DNA of 64,000 bases, taken from NCBI GenBank assembly GCA_042090785.1, contig JBELIP010000001.1, positions 372,001-436,000 of the forward strand. The letters run 5' to 3'. Of the stretch, positions 32,959 through 41,709 are shown one piece after another. Below the pieces are notes generated by a model. That model searched no databases. It saw nothing but the letters and a program-made list of their open reading frames with translations, and had not been told where the DNA came from. The DNA is from UBA7434 sp042090785. GTDB taxonomy: Bacteria > Pseudomonadota > Gammaproteobacteria > Pseudomonadales > UBA7434. The translations under genes and the position numbers were made by a program. Every line of letters starts with the position of its first letter. The first letter of the stretch is position 1.

Positions 32959-34989
32959 ATCAAACAACCCACGTAAACTATCAATAGTTTGCTGCGCTTT
33001 AGCCGCATTAGCAACGCCACCATCGCCGTCACTAAACCCTACTTTTTGAAGATCCTCAGACGGTAATTCAAGTAAAAACCGACTCGACTGACACTGTAAC
33101 GTTTCGCCAAACTGCTTACGCTGTCTAGCCGATGTTAAAGTTAATGTCTGCTGAGCACGCGTAATCCCCACATAAGCTAAGCGACGCTCTTCCTCAATAT
33201 TGTCATCTTCAACGCTATTGCGATGCGGCAGAATCTCTTCTTCAAAACCCATAATAAAAACATGCGGAAACTCTAGCCCTTTCGACGCATGCAAAGTCAT
33301 TATCTGTACTTTATCGTCAGCTTCTTCTTCCGATTGCTCGTCTAATAAATCACGTAATAATAGTTTCTTTATGACTTCTTCTAGCGTGACATGCTCTTCG
33401 GCCTCGGCTTCACCGACTTCAGGGGCATTATCGTTAGTTTTAAGTAATTCTTTGTTCACTGAGTTCAATAAAAAGTAGACGTTTTCCATTCGTCTTTCGG
33501 CCACGACGGTGCTACTGCTGTTTTGATGCAGCCAACCTAAATAATCGACATCATCAACCATTTCGCGGACGGCTTTCATGGCAAAACCATTATCAACCTG
33601 ACGTTGCAGGCCGCTAAACCAATCGCCAAGCTTGCGCAGCCTAGCAAAACTTGCTTCTGGCATGCGCTGCTGCAAACCTAGCTCATCAATAGCCTCAAAT
33701 AAACTGCATTCACGCTCGGTAGCGTATTGACCTAATATCTCTAACGTACTGGTGCCAATTTTGCGCCGAGGGACATTTACAATGCGCAAAAATGCTGAAT
33801 CATCATTCGGGTTAACCAACACGCGCAGATAACACATAATGTCTTTGATTTCGCCGCGAGCAAAAAATGAGGTGCCACCATTTAAATGGTAGGGCACTTG
33901 CTTGGCTTGTAGCTTAAGTTCTAACAGCTTAGATTGGTGGTTACTTCTTACTAGAACGGCAAAATCTTTAAAGCGAGCGGCTTTTTGTAGCTTTTGCTCC
34001 AGAATTTGGTTGGCTATTCGCTCGGTCTCGGCATCTTCGTTGGCAACTTGAATAACTTGAATGCAGTCCCCTAAGCCTTTTTCACTCCATAATTTCTTAT
34101 CATAAATATGTGGATTGTTATCAATTAACTGGTTGGCAGAGCGTAAAATACGGTTGGTGGAGCGATAGTTTTGCTCTAATTTAACGACCTTTAGGCCCTT
34201 AAAATCGGCTTCAAGTTGGACTAAATTCTCGGGATTGGCGCCGCGCCACGAGTAGATAGACTGGTCGTCATCGCCAACTACCGATAACTTACCGCTATCG
34301 CCCACAAGCATCTGAACAAGCCGATATTGGCTGATATTAGTGTCTTGATACTCGTCAACAAGCAGATAACGAATCTTATTCTGCCAGCGCTGTAGGATTT
34401 TTTCATTGTTTTCAAATAGTTGAACAGGTAGCGTGATAAGGTCGTCAAAATCAACTGCGTTGTACGAAGTGAGTGCTTGCTCATAGCGCCGGAAAAGCTC
34501 TACAATCCTAGCTTCTTGAGGACTTTCTGCGGTGCCTTGAACAGTAGTAGGGGTTTGACAATCATTTTTCCATTGAGAGATTTGCGATTGGCATAGGTCT
34601 ACTAAATTAGCCGCTGCATCACTATGATCAAGAAGCAATTCTTTGAGTAAGGCCTTGGAGTCTTGGTCGTCAAAAATAGAAAAGCCAGGCTTACGACCTA
34701 AAGCACGAATTTCACGCTGGATAATTTTTAAGCCTAAGTGATGAAAGGTACAAACGGTTAAGCCTCGGCCAGAACTGCCAGGCAGAAGGCGGCCAACGCG
34801 CTGCTTCATTTCTCGTGCAGCTTTGTTAGTAAAGGTCACTGCGGCAATGTTGTGTGCTTTATAGCCACACTGCAATATGAGCCAAGCGATTTTACGAGTA
34901 ATAACGCTGGTTTTGCCGCTGCCAGCACCCGCTAAGACCAGCAGTGGGCCGTCGATATAGCGAACAGCTTTTTTTTGCGCGGGGTTAAG
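32956..34989 (-). CDS. rep: ATP-dependent DNA helicase Rep, start codon unclear
   Basis: Superfamily 1A 3'-5' helicase that helps replication forks through obstacles. The conserved frame begins with LNPAQKKAVRYIDGP at 34989, aligns with the E. coli Rep N-terminus (MRLNPGQQQAV), and gives 677 residues, close to the 673 of E. coli. Motifs seen are Walker A LAGAGSGKT, FTNKAAREMKQR (Ia), LVDEYQDTN (II), GDDDQSIYSWRGA (III) and TLHASKGLEF (V). The frame is open up to a TAG at 35074-35076, but no ATG, GTG or TTG occurs between there and a TTG at 34875, which lies after Walker A. Either a rare start codon, a frameshift, or a base error must be involved. The last three bases touch repeat copy B. Confidence 0.9.
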   Translation of the reverse strand, partial: LNPAQKKAVRYIDGPLLVLAGAGSGKTSVITRKIAWLILQCGYKAHNIAAVTFTNKAAREMKQRVGRLLPGSSGRGLTVCTFHHLGLKIIQREIRALGRKPGFSIFDDQDSKALLKELLLDHSDAAANLVDLCQSQISQWKNDCQTPTTVQGTAESPQEARIVELFRRYEQALTSYNAVDFDDLITLPVQLFENNEKILQRWQNKIRYLLVDEYQDTNISQYRLVQMLVGDSGKLSVVGDDDQSIYSWRGANPENLVQLEADFKGLKVVKLEQNYRSTNRILRSANQLIDNNPHIYDKKLWSEKGLGDCIQVIQVANEDAETERIANQILEQKLQKAARFKDFAVLVRSNHQSKLLELKLQAKQVPYHLNGGTSFFARGEIKDIMCYLRVLVNPNDDSAFLRIVNVPRRKIGTSTLEILGQYATERECSLFEAIDELGLQQRMPEASFARLRKLGDWFSGLQRQVDNGFAMKAVREMVDDVDYLGWLHQNSSSTVVAERRMENVYFLLNSVNKELLKTNDNAPEVGEAEAEEHVTLEEVIKKLLLRDLLDEQSEEEADDKVQIMTLHASKGLEFPHVFIMGFEEEILPHRNSVEDDNIEEERRLAYVGITRAQQTLTLTSARQRKQFGETLQCQSSRFLLELPSEDLQKVGFSDGDGGVANAAKAQQTIDSLRGLFD

Positions 34990-35552
34990 GTTGCCAAGTA
35001 CATTGGCGGCATCGGTATTGAGAGTATGAGTGTTGATGTGCGTTGGTCTACCTAAATCAAAAAAGTGAATATTCTAATAGCAGTGAAAGCTCAATTAGGC
35101 GCAATTACAGCAAAAAATTGCGTTGTTTCGAACAATGATTTGGAACTAAAAATATAACAACGATCCAATAAACTAACGCTGAAGTTTAGCTGAGCACAAG
35201 CCATAAAAACAACAGCGGTTCACAGAACCGTCAAGTCCGAAGGATAGTTTATCAGGCATTGGCGGTCGGCAGTGAGAAAGAAGCCGATTATTCGCTAGTT
35301 AACGCCTATTTAGCCCCTTAAATAGGCCTTAGGCAGCCAGAAAAAGTACCTAAAAAACAACCAAACTGTAATGGCAGAAACCCGATTTTTGGCCTAGCCT
35401 TAATAGAGTGATTGGAACCCGTCGGCTAAATAAGTGCACAGTAATAAAAATGTTAGTGCTTTAGCTTGGGAAGGCAGTTAAGACAAGGCCTTACAACAGG
35501 AAGTTAACGATAAGTGAAAGTAACGCAGTAAGCGTTCATTGGAACACCCCAT
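34990..35552. other. Region between rep and the GGDEF-EAL gene
   Basis: About 560 bases. The first part continues the open rep frame without a canonical start. The rest shows no supported gene. An inverted repeat, GCCTATTTA-GCCCCT-TAAATAGGC (35304-35327), is the only notable structure; it has no T tract. Confidence 0.5.
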
Positions 35553-37286
35553 ATGCAAAAACCGATAATCAGAGTTTTATTGATCAATGCGCATAGCGAT
35601 CAATATGTAGAAATGGCTAAGTTGCTTGACGCCATTTCTGTGTCTGATTATGAAATGACTTGGTGTGCCGATTATGCCTATGCGCTTGAGGCCATGTTAG
35701 CGCCGATTCATGATGTTATCTTACTTGATTATGAGCACGCTCCGGATGTATGCGAAGAGTTACTTCGCTCAGCCAGTGCTCATGGTTGCACAACCCCCAT
35801 CTTATGTCTGACTGCTAAGGCCAACCTTAAACTTGATCGCGCTGCGATTAAAGCGGGTGCAGCCGATTATTTAGTCAAAGACCGTCTGGATGAAGATGTT
35901 ATTGAGCGAACTATTCGCTACGCCATTGATCGCAAAAACGCCGAGACTGAGCTAGCTCGATTAGCTCATTACGATGCGCTCACAGGCATTCCCAACCGCC
36001 TGTTATTTAATGACCGCTTAGATCGTGCTTTACAACGTGCTGATCGTGGCGACTCACCGTTTGCATTACTGTATTTAGACCTTGATGGTTTCAAAGCCGT
36101 TAATGATGCTTATGGTCATGATATGGGTGATAAGCTGGTTCAAGGCATCGCCGAGCGACTAAGCCAGTGCATTCGTCGAACCGATTCGGTAGCACGTATT
36201 GGTGGCGATGAATTTACCGTATTACTTGAAAAAACAACTTCTACCAATGACACGGTAATCATTGCGCAAAAAATTATTGATGTTATTACCGAGCCATTTG
36301 ATATTAATGGCCAGCAATTGCGTGTGGGTAGCAGTATTGGTATTGCGGTTTATCCTGAAGCAGGCCGTGATGCATCAACGTTAATTAAGCATGCTGATAT
36401 GGCAATGTATGAAGCCAAGGCAATGCAGGGTTCTAATTACCGCTTTTTTACGGCCAAAATGAATAGCGAAGCGGTTGATCAAAGTCGCTTAGATTTAGAA
36501 CTACGCGCAGCAATTAGCAATGATGAATTCTCTTTATTCTTTCAGCCGCGCGTCTCTTTGCGCACTGGAAAAATTGTCGGTGTTGAAGCGCTGTTAAGAT
36601 GGCACCATCCTGAACGTGGTGTTTTACTGCCAGGCGAATTTATTCAAACAGCCAAGCAATTAGGTTTGCTTGAGCCTATTGGCTATTGGGTGCTTAACCG
36701 CTTATGTCTTGATATTGCAAAAATGGATGAAATGAAAATTCCACCATTGCGCGTTTCATTGAATGTCGCACACGACCAATTTATGGCGCCGAATTTTGTT
36801 AGCACGGTAGAATCTATTTTAAGCAGTATGAATGTTAATGCCTCACGTTTTGAATTTGAATTAGCTGAATCGGCAGTTGTTGCTAACTTAGATGATATTG
36901 CCGACGATATGATCTTGCTTGAAAAACAAGGTGTTCGTTTTGCCTTAGATGGTTTTGGTACGGGTTACTCTTCGTTACCTCAATTGCAAAAGTTACCTAT
37001 TACGACATTAAAGCTCGACAAGAGCTATGTGCAAAAGGTAACAAGCGACCCTGATTGTGCCAGCATTGTTCGAGCAATGATTTATATGGCGCATGGCCTT
37101 GAGCTAACAGTGGTTGGTGAAGGTGTTGAGACAGAAGAGCAAAAAACATTTTTGGTTGAGAACCGCTGTGACCATTTGCAAGGCTTTTTCTATAGTGAGC
37201 CATTATCGTTTACAGACTTTACCAAACTACTAAGCAGCGAAGGTGTGACTTCACGACGTTCTTATTTATCCGTCGTAGATAAATAG
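35553..37286 (+). CDS. REC-GGDEF-EAL cyclic di-GMP protein with atypical EAL and REC sites
   Basis: A 577-residue protein with an N-terminal receiver-like domain (about 1-125), GGDEF (about 140-300) and EAL (about 315-560). The receiver keeps the acceptor aspartate (VILLDYE) and the lysine (YLVK), but its N-terminal acidic pair is replaced (LLINAHSDQY). GGDEF is intact, with RRTD five residues upstream as an inhibitory site. The EAL domain keeps EALLRW, SLNVAHDQF, FELAES, LKLDKSYV, GEGVETEEQ and LQGFFYS, but the usual DDFGTGYSS is DGFGTGYSS, losing one metal-binding aspartate. It may therefore be mainly a cyclase. Monocistronic. Confidence 0.9.
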   Translation: MQKPIIRVLLINAHSDQYVEMAKLLDAISVSDYEMTWCADYAYALEAMLAPIHDVILLDYEHAPDVCEELLRSASAHGCTTPILCLTAKANLKLDRAAIKAGAADYLVKDRLDEDVIERTIRYAIDRKNAETELARLAHYDALTGIPNRLLFNDRLDRALQRADRGDSPFALLYLDLDGFKAVNDAYGHDMGDKLVQGIAERLSQCIRRTDSVARIGGDEFTVLLEKTTSTNDTVIIAQKIIDVITEPFDINGQQLRVGSSIGIAVYPEAGRDASTLIKHADMAMYEAKAMQGSNYRFFTAKMNSEAVDQSRLDLELRAAISNDEFSLFFQPRVSLRTGKIVGVEALLRWHHPERGVLLPGEFIQTAKQLGLLEPIGYWVLNRLCLDIAKMDEMKIPPLRVSLNVAHDQFMAPNFVSTVESILSSMNVNASRFEFELAESAVVANLDDIADDMILLEKQGVRFALDGFGTGYSSLPQLQKLPITTLKLDKSYVQKVTSDPDCASIVRAMIYMAHGLELTVVGEGVETEEQKTFLVENRCDHLQGFFYSEPLSFTDFTKLLSSEGVTSRRSYLSVVDK

Positions 37287-37365
37287 ATAGATATTCTTCA
37301 CTTTCAATAGTCCTCCTAATATATTTTTCCTCTAAATATCGTTAAACCTCTTTCGGCATCAACCA

Positions 37366-38892
37366 CTATATTTTTTTATCCAACTGCCTATACGCAAGCG
37401 CCTCTTTTAAGTGAGATATTTGCACTTGAGATTGTTCTTTACTCAGTGTGCTATCAATATATTCTAAATCGGCAATCGTGCGACCAATTCTCAGTAGTCG
37501 ATGAAACGCGCGAGCAGATAGACCGAGCTTTTCTATCGCCATGCTCAGCCATTCAATAGCATCTACTTTTATCCAACCATCATCAATCAGTTCGCGTGAA
37601 GACAGTTGGGCATTAATTTTTTTACGGCTGTTAGCTTGTTGTTGCTGCGCTTTTAGTACGCGGTTACGAATACAGCGACTCGTTTCATTAACTTGCGTTT
37701 TCTGCATCATCATATTTGCAGGTAAGCGATTAACACTAACATGTAAGTCTATTCTATCGAGCAGCGGCCCCGACAATTTAGCACGATAACGCTGTATTTG
37801 GTTTGGCGAGCAGCTGCAGTTTTGTCGTGTGTCGCCAAAAAAACCGCAAGGGCAGGGATTCATTGCCGCGACTAATTGAAATTCTGCTGGGTATTCCACC
37901 TGCTGAGTGGCGCGCGAAATAGTAATGCGACCAGACTCAATAGGCTCTCGCAGTACCTCCAACACTTTACGATCAAACTCCGGTAGCTCATCTAAAAATA
38001 AAATACCTTTATGGGCGAGTGAAATTTCTCCTGCTTTAGGGTTGCTACCACCACCCACCATTGCAACCGCTGATGCAGTATGGTGAGGGTTACGAAAAGG
38101 TCGCTGCCGCCACTCAGAAATAGTATTTTCTTTACCGACCAGTGAATTAATAGCTGCCACCTCAATTGCAGACGCTTCACTTAACGGCGGTGAAATACTA
38201 ATAAGCCTTGATGCCAGCATCGTTTTACCTGTGCCCGGTGGGCCAATAAAAATAAGGTTGTGGCCGCCGGCTGCAGCAATTTCTAACGCACGTTTAGCTT
38301 GTGGTTGCCCTGCAACATCAGACATATCAAAAGCGTTAGTTTGGTATTGCTTAGGTTTTTCTTTTGTCGTTAGTTCAAGTGGTTTGTTATTATTTAAATG
38401 TGCACAGACTTCCAGAATGTGATGCGCAACGATAGTTTTGGTTTGCAAGGGCAGTGCGGCTTCACTGCGATTAGCTGCTGGGACTAAGGACGTACGATTA
38501 GGGTCGGCAGCAATTAAGGCAGGAATTAATCCAGTGGCATAGCGCAACTCGCCAGAAAGTGACAGTTCGCCAATAAATTCATATTGCGAGAGTTGTTCTT
38601 TAGATAGTTGATCTGAAGCTGCCAATATACCCAGTGCAATAGCAAGGTCGAATCGGCTACCTTCTTTGGGTAAATCGGCGGGCGCTAAATTGACGGTAAT
38701 TCTTTTAGAAGGAAAATCAAAATGTGAGTTGATAATTGCGCTTCTCACTCTATCGCGACTTTCTCTTACTGCCGCCTCAGGTAAACCTACAATAGTGAAA
38801 GCGGGTAGGCCATTAGACAAGTGTATTTCTACGCTAACAAGCGGTGCATCGATGCCAAGATTGGCGCGTGAGTAAGTCAGTGCAAGAGCCAT
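37366..38892 (-). CDS. comM: YifB/ComM-family AAA+ ATPase (Mg-chelatase-like)
   Basis: A 508-residue hexameric AAA+ protein; the Vibrio ComM homologue is a branch-migration helicase used in natural transformation. It has an N-terminal Lon-like S5 domain (ALALTYSRANLGIDAPLVSVEIHLSNGLP), Walker A GPPGTGKTMLASRL, the Mg-chelatase segment FRNPHHTASAVAMVGGGSNPKAGEISLAHKGILFLDELPEF with Walker B, and a cysteine-rich insert NPCPCGFFGDTRQNCSC. Length is typical. ubiK lies 80 bases upstream on the same strand. Confidence 0.94.
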   Translation of the reverse strand: MALALTYSRANLGIDAPLVSVEIHLSNGLPAFTIVGLPEAAVRESRDRVRSAIINSHFDFPSKRITVNLAPADLPKEGSRFDLAIALGILAASDQLSKEQLSQYEFIGELSLSGELRYATGLIPALIAADPNRTSLVPAANRSEAALPLQTKTIVAHHILEVCAHLNNNKPLELTTKEKPKQYQTNAFDMSDVAGQPQAKRALEIAAAGGHNLIFIGPPGTGKTMLASRLISISPPLSEASAIEVAAINSLVGKENTISEWRQRPFRNPHHTASAVAMVGGGSNPKAGEISLAHKGILFLDELPEFDRKVLEVLREPIESGRITISRATQQVEYPAEFQLVAAMNPCPCGFFGDTRQNCSCSPNQIQRYRAKLSGPLLDRIDLHVSVNRLPANMMMQKTQVNETSRCIRNRVLKAQQQQANSRKKINAQLSSRELIDDGWIKVDAIEWLSMAIEKLGLSARAFHRLLRIGRTIADLEYIDSTLSKEQSQVQISHLKEALAYRQLDKKI

Positions 38893-38972
38893 AATTTTTC
38901 ATCCTTGAAAAATAACATTGTTTAAAACTTCAAGCGCGCAAACCATCCATGGTTAACGCGAGTAAACGATGA

Positions 38973-39218
38973 TTAATCGTTTACGTTTTTAAGAGCATCG
39001 AGTTCAGCTTCAAGTGCAGCTGTTTTTTCTTGTAGTCTAGCCAATAAGGTAAGGTGGCGATCAAATTCTTCGCGAGTCACTAAATCAAGCTTGCTAAAAC
39101 TAGCTTCGACCAAGGGACGCAAATTATCTTCAAACTCTGCGCGGACTTTGGCAGCGTTAGTAGGTAATAAATTAGCGGCTTGTTTTAAAAAGTCACTGAC
39201 GGCAAATTTTTCTGTCAT
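38973..39218 (-). CDS. ubiK: Ubiquinone biosynthesis accessory factor UbiK
   Basis: An 81-residue, mostly helical protein that assists assembly of the Ubi complex in aerobic ubiquinone synthesis. The C-terminal half (FDRHLTLLARLQEKTAALEAELDAL) is the BMFP-type coiled coil that trimerises. The N-terminal half carries an amphipathic helix with NLRPLVEASFSKLDLVTREEFD. It lies between comM and the divergent glnK, the usual position in Pseudomonas relatives. Confidence 0.92.
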   Translation of the reverse strand: MTEKFAVSDFLKQAANLLPTNAAKVRAEFEDNLRPLVEASFSKLDLVTREEFDRHLTLLARLQEKTAALEAELDALKNVND

Positions 39219-39460
39219 GGTATTAACTTCTTTATATCGGTACTAACTAATGGCTAGGTAATGGCTAATATAGTATTTCAATAACTATCAAAATGCACCA
39301 TTGCATGGCAGCTTTCTTTTAAAACGCCATGTGTTTTCTACAAAACACAAATTACCCTCCCCAAAACACAGCAGTTTACTCTCAAAACAGTGTTATTGAG
39401 TGTGTTACCAAATACGCACTCAATGGTTCAAAGCTTGGCGCACCAAGCAAGGATTTTTGC

Positions 39461-39475
39461 GCACTTAACTGGTGC
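39461..39475 (+). promoter_or_regulatory. NtrC site of glnK-amtB
   Basis: GCACTTAACTGGTGC fits GCACC-N5-GGTGC with one mismatch. Its centre is about 119 bases upstream of the start predicted from the -24/-12 element. Confidence 0.7.
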
Positions 39476-39559
39476 GAAAGCGAGATAGTAAATAAAGCAA
39501 ATTCATACACTTGATGCAAAAATAATTGTAAGTAGTTGTTTAGGTTCGTTTTTTTATAT

Positions 39560-39576
39560 TTGGCACGCCGCATGCA
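39560..39576 (+). promoter_or_regulatory. Sigma54 promoter of glnK-amtB
   Basis: TTGGCACGCCGCATGCA carries the full TTGGCACG -24 block and GC exactly ten bases after GG. The predicted start is near 39587, giving a leader of about 80 bases. Confidence 0.85.
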
Positions 39577-39669
39577 GAAGCATAGGCAAACGAATTTATT
39601 TTTTCGCTCTAAAAATAGGTCGTGTAAGACTCATTCCTGAATTCGTTTATTAATATTAGGGGAAACATA

Positions 39670-40008
39670 ATGAAATTGATTACTGCAATTGTTAAGCCTT
39701 TCAAGCTAGATGACGTAAGGCAGGCATTGTCGGATATCGGTGTTCAGGGCATCACAGTGACTGAAGTTAAAGGTTTTGGTCGCCAAAAAGGACATACCGA
39801 ATTATATCGCGGTGCAGAGTACGTAGTAGATTTTTTGCCGAAGGTTAAAGTTGAAGCAGCTATTGCTGACTCAATTGCCGATCAAGCAATAGAAGCTATT
39901 ACCAAAGCAGCTAACACTGGCAAGATTGGTGATGGCAAAATTTTCTTAACCAGTATTGAACAAACTATTCGTATTCGTACCGGCGAAACAGGTGATGAAG
40001 CGCTATAA
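39670..40008 (+). CDS. glnK: PII signal protein GlnK (first copy)
   Basis: A 112-residue PII protein that senses 2-oxoglutarate and ATP/ADP and gates AmtB. The T loop RQKGHTELYRGAEYVVDFLPK has the uridylylated tyrosine at 51. The B loop TGKIGDGKIF and C loop are intact, as is the C-terminal RIRTGETGDEAL. amtB follows after 55 bases. Sigma54/NtrC control is visible upstream. Confidence 0.96.
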   Translation: MKLITAIVKPFKLDDVRQALSDIGVQGITVTEVKGFGRQKGHTELYRGAEYVVDFLPKVKVEAAIADSIADQAIEAITKAANTGKIGDGKIFLTSIEQTIRIRTGETGDEAL

Positions 40009-40063
40009 GCTTTTAAGTCTTGTTACGCGATTGAATATAAAAAGTTATTGAGAGGTAAATAAC

Positions 40064-41317
40064 GTGGAAAACAATATTTTTGAACTCCAGTATGCAATGG
40101 ACACATTTTATTTTCTAATATGTGGTGCACTGGTAATGTGGATGGCCGCTGGCTTTGCGATGTTAGAAGCAGGCTTAGTACGTGCCAAAAATACAACTGA
40201 AATTCTTACCAAGAACGTCGCGTTGTTTGCGATTGCTTCTACTATGTATCTCATTTGTGGTTATGAGATTATGTATGATGGTGGTTTCTTCTTAAGCGGC
40301 ACTGCTGGTGCGGTTGATTCGGCGGCAGTACTTGCTGCATCTGCTGAAGCAGGTTTTGCAGACATGGGTGAATACTCAGGTGCATCGGACTTCTTCTTCC
40401 AGGTTGTGTTTGTAGCAACAGCTATGTCAATTGTATCGGGCGCGGTTGCAGAGCGAATGAAGCTTTGGGCCTTTTTAGCGTTTGCTGTAGTGATGACAGG
40501 TTTTATCTACCCAGTTGAAGGTAGCTGGACTTGGAATGGCGACGCGGTTCCATTTATCGGCGAGCTTTCTTATTCCGATTACGCGGGTTCTGGTATTGTT
40601 CACATGGCCGGTGCAGCTGCTGCATTAGCGGGTGTGTTAGTACTAGGTGCACGTAAAGGCAAATACGCAGCAGACGGTAGTGTTCAAGCTATCCCTGGTG
40701 CTAACTTACCTTTAGCAACTTTAGGTACTTTCATCTTATGGATGGGTTGGTTCGGCTTTAACGGCGGTTCAACGTTGAAATTAGGTGGCATTGAAGTCGC
40801 TAACGAAGTAGCGAACGTATTCTTGAATACTAACGCTGCCGCGTCGGGTGGTTTAATTGCTGCATTAATCGTTGCACGTTTTGCCTTTGGTAAAGCAGAT
40901 TTAACAATGGCACTTAATGGCGCGCTTGCGGGTCTAGTTGCTATTACTGCTGATCCAGCGAGTCCTTCACCATTAATGGCTACAATCATTGGCGGCATCG
41001 GTGGCATCATCGTTGTGGGCAGCATTGTATTCTTAGATAAGATTAAAATTGATGATCCTGTTGGCGCTATCTCGGTCCACGGTGTTGTTGGTCTTTGGGG
41101 CGTGTTCGCGGTATTAATCTCTAATAGCGATGCTACCTTTATGGGTCAGTTAGTTGGCGCATTGGTCATCTTTGTTTGGGTCTTCGTGACTAGCTTAATT
41201 ACTTGGAGCATTATCAAGGCAATTATGGGTGTTCGAGTAAGTGAAGAGGAAGAGTACGAAGGTGTTGATATCTCTGAGTGTGGTATGGAAGCCTATCCTG
41301 AGTTTGGCACTAAGTAA
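40064..41317 (+). CDS. amtB: Ammonium transporter AmtB
   Basis: Trimeric inner-membrane ammonium channel. 417 residues from GTG 40064, preceded by AGAGG. About eleven hydrophobic helices are visible. Signatures are AGFAMLEAGLVRAKN near the start, GSGIVHMAGAAAALAG with the first pore histidine, and DPVGAISVHGVVGLWGVFAV with the second. No long signal peptide precedes the first helix. A strong terminator follows, then a second PII gene with its own promoter. Confidence 0.96.
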   Translation: MENNIFELQYAMDTFYFLICGALVMWMAAGFAMLEAGLVRAKNTTEILTKNVALFAIASTMYLICGYEIMYDGGFFLSGTAGAVDSAAVLAASAEAGFADMGEYSGASDFFFQVVFVATAMSIVSGAVAERMKLWAFLAFAVVMTGFIYPVEGSWTWNGDAVPFIGELSYSDYAGSGIVHMAGAAAALAGVLVLGARKGKYAADGSVQAIPGANLPLATLGTFILWMGWFGFNGGSTLKLGGIEVANEVANVFLNTNAAASGGLIAALIVARFAFGKADLTMALNGALAGLVAITADPASPSPLMATIIGGIGGIIVVGSIVFLDKIKIDDPVGAISVHGVVGLWGVFAVLISNSDATFMGQLVGALVIFVWVFVTSLITWSIIKAIMGVRVSEEEEYEGVDISECGMEAYPEFGTK

Positions 41318-41374
41318 GCTATAGGTTTTATTAATAATAATTTATTAGTAAATCTTATTGATAGTTTTGAAAGA

Positions 41375-41401
41375 GGGGGCGCTTAATGCGTCCCTTTTTT
41401 T
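41375..41401 (+). terminator. Intrinsic terminator of glnK-amtB
   Basis: Arms GGGGCGC and GCGTCCC (seven pairs, one G-T) around TTAAT, followed by T7. Confidence 0.85.
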
Positions 41402-41410
41402 GTGTTTATT

Positions 41411-41490
41411 TAGGGTCAAGGTCAAAAGCATCGGGCCACCCCCGGCGCTTTTGACCTTGACCTTGATCTTGACCTAGCCCTGATCTTGAA
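41411..41490. repeat. Palindromic element with ATCGGGCCACCCCCG core, copy C
   Basis: GGTCAAGGTCAAAAGC (41414-41429) and its exact complement (41447-41462) make a 16-pair stem around a 17-base loop containing the core (41430-41444). Further GACCTTGA-like repeats follow on the right to about 41490. It lies immediately after the amtB terminator. Confidence 0.88.
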
Positions 41491-41709
41491 CTTAACCCAA
41501 ACAAAAAAGCGCCCCGTTATTGTGCATTAATCTAGCGAAACACCGAACCGAACAAAAAAGCATCGTTAAAATGCTCCTCTAAAGAAAAGTTCAGCAAAAT
41601 TGCGTACATGCACAGCTACATAGCTTGCCATTTTTTCAATGAACCAGTACCTTATAGGTTAATGCTGCATGAATATGTGCAGGTATAATTAGAATTTAGG
41701 AGCTAGCCT

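Larger units (their letters stand above)
39219..39669. other. Divergent region between ubiK and glnK
   Basis: About 450 bases without a supported gene. It contains the NtrC site and sigma54 promoter of glnK, several AAAACA-rich stretches near 39330-39385, and a short perfect inverted repeat, GCTTGG-CGCA-CCAAGC (39433-39448), next to the NtrC site. Confidence 0.65.
41318..41709. other. Region between amtB and the second PII gene
   Basis: About 390 bases: the amtB terminator, repeat copy C, then A/T-rich DNA with a TATAAT hexamer (near 41683-41688) about 20 bases before the second PII gene. No NtrC palindrome or -24/-12 element is seen, so the second copy is probably expressed from a sigma70 promoter. 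Confidence 0.6.

Noticed and set aside
39433..39448. GCTTGG-CGCA-CCAAGC as a second NtrC site of glnK
   Set aside because: The half-sites point the wrong way (GG before CC without GCACC...GGTGC order); kept only as an unexplained inverted repeat.
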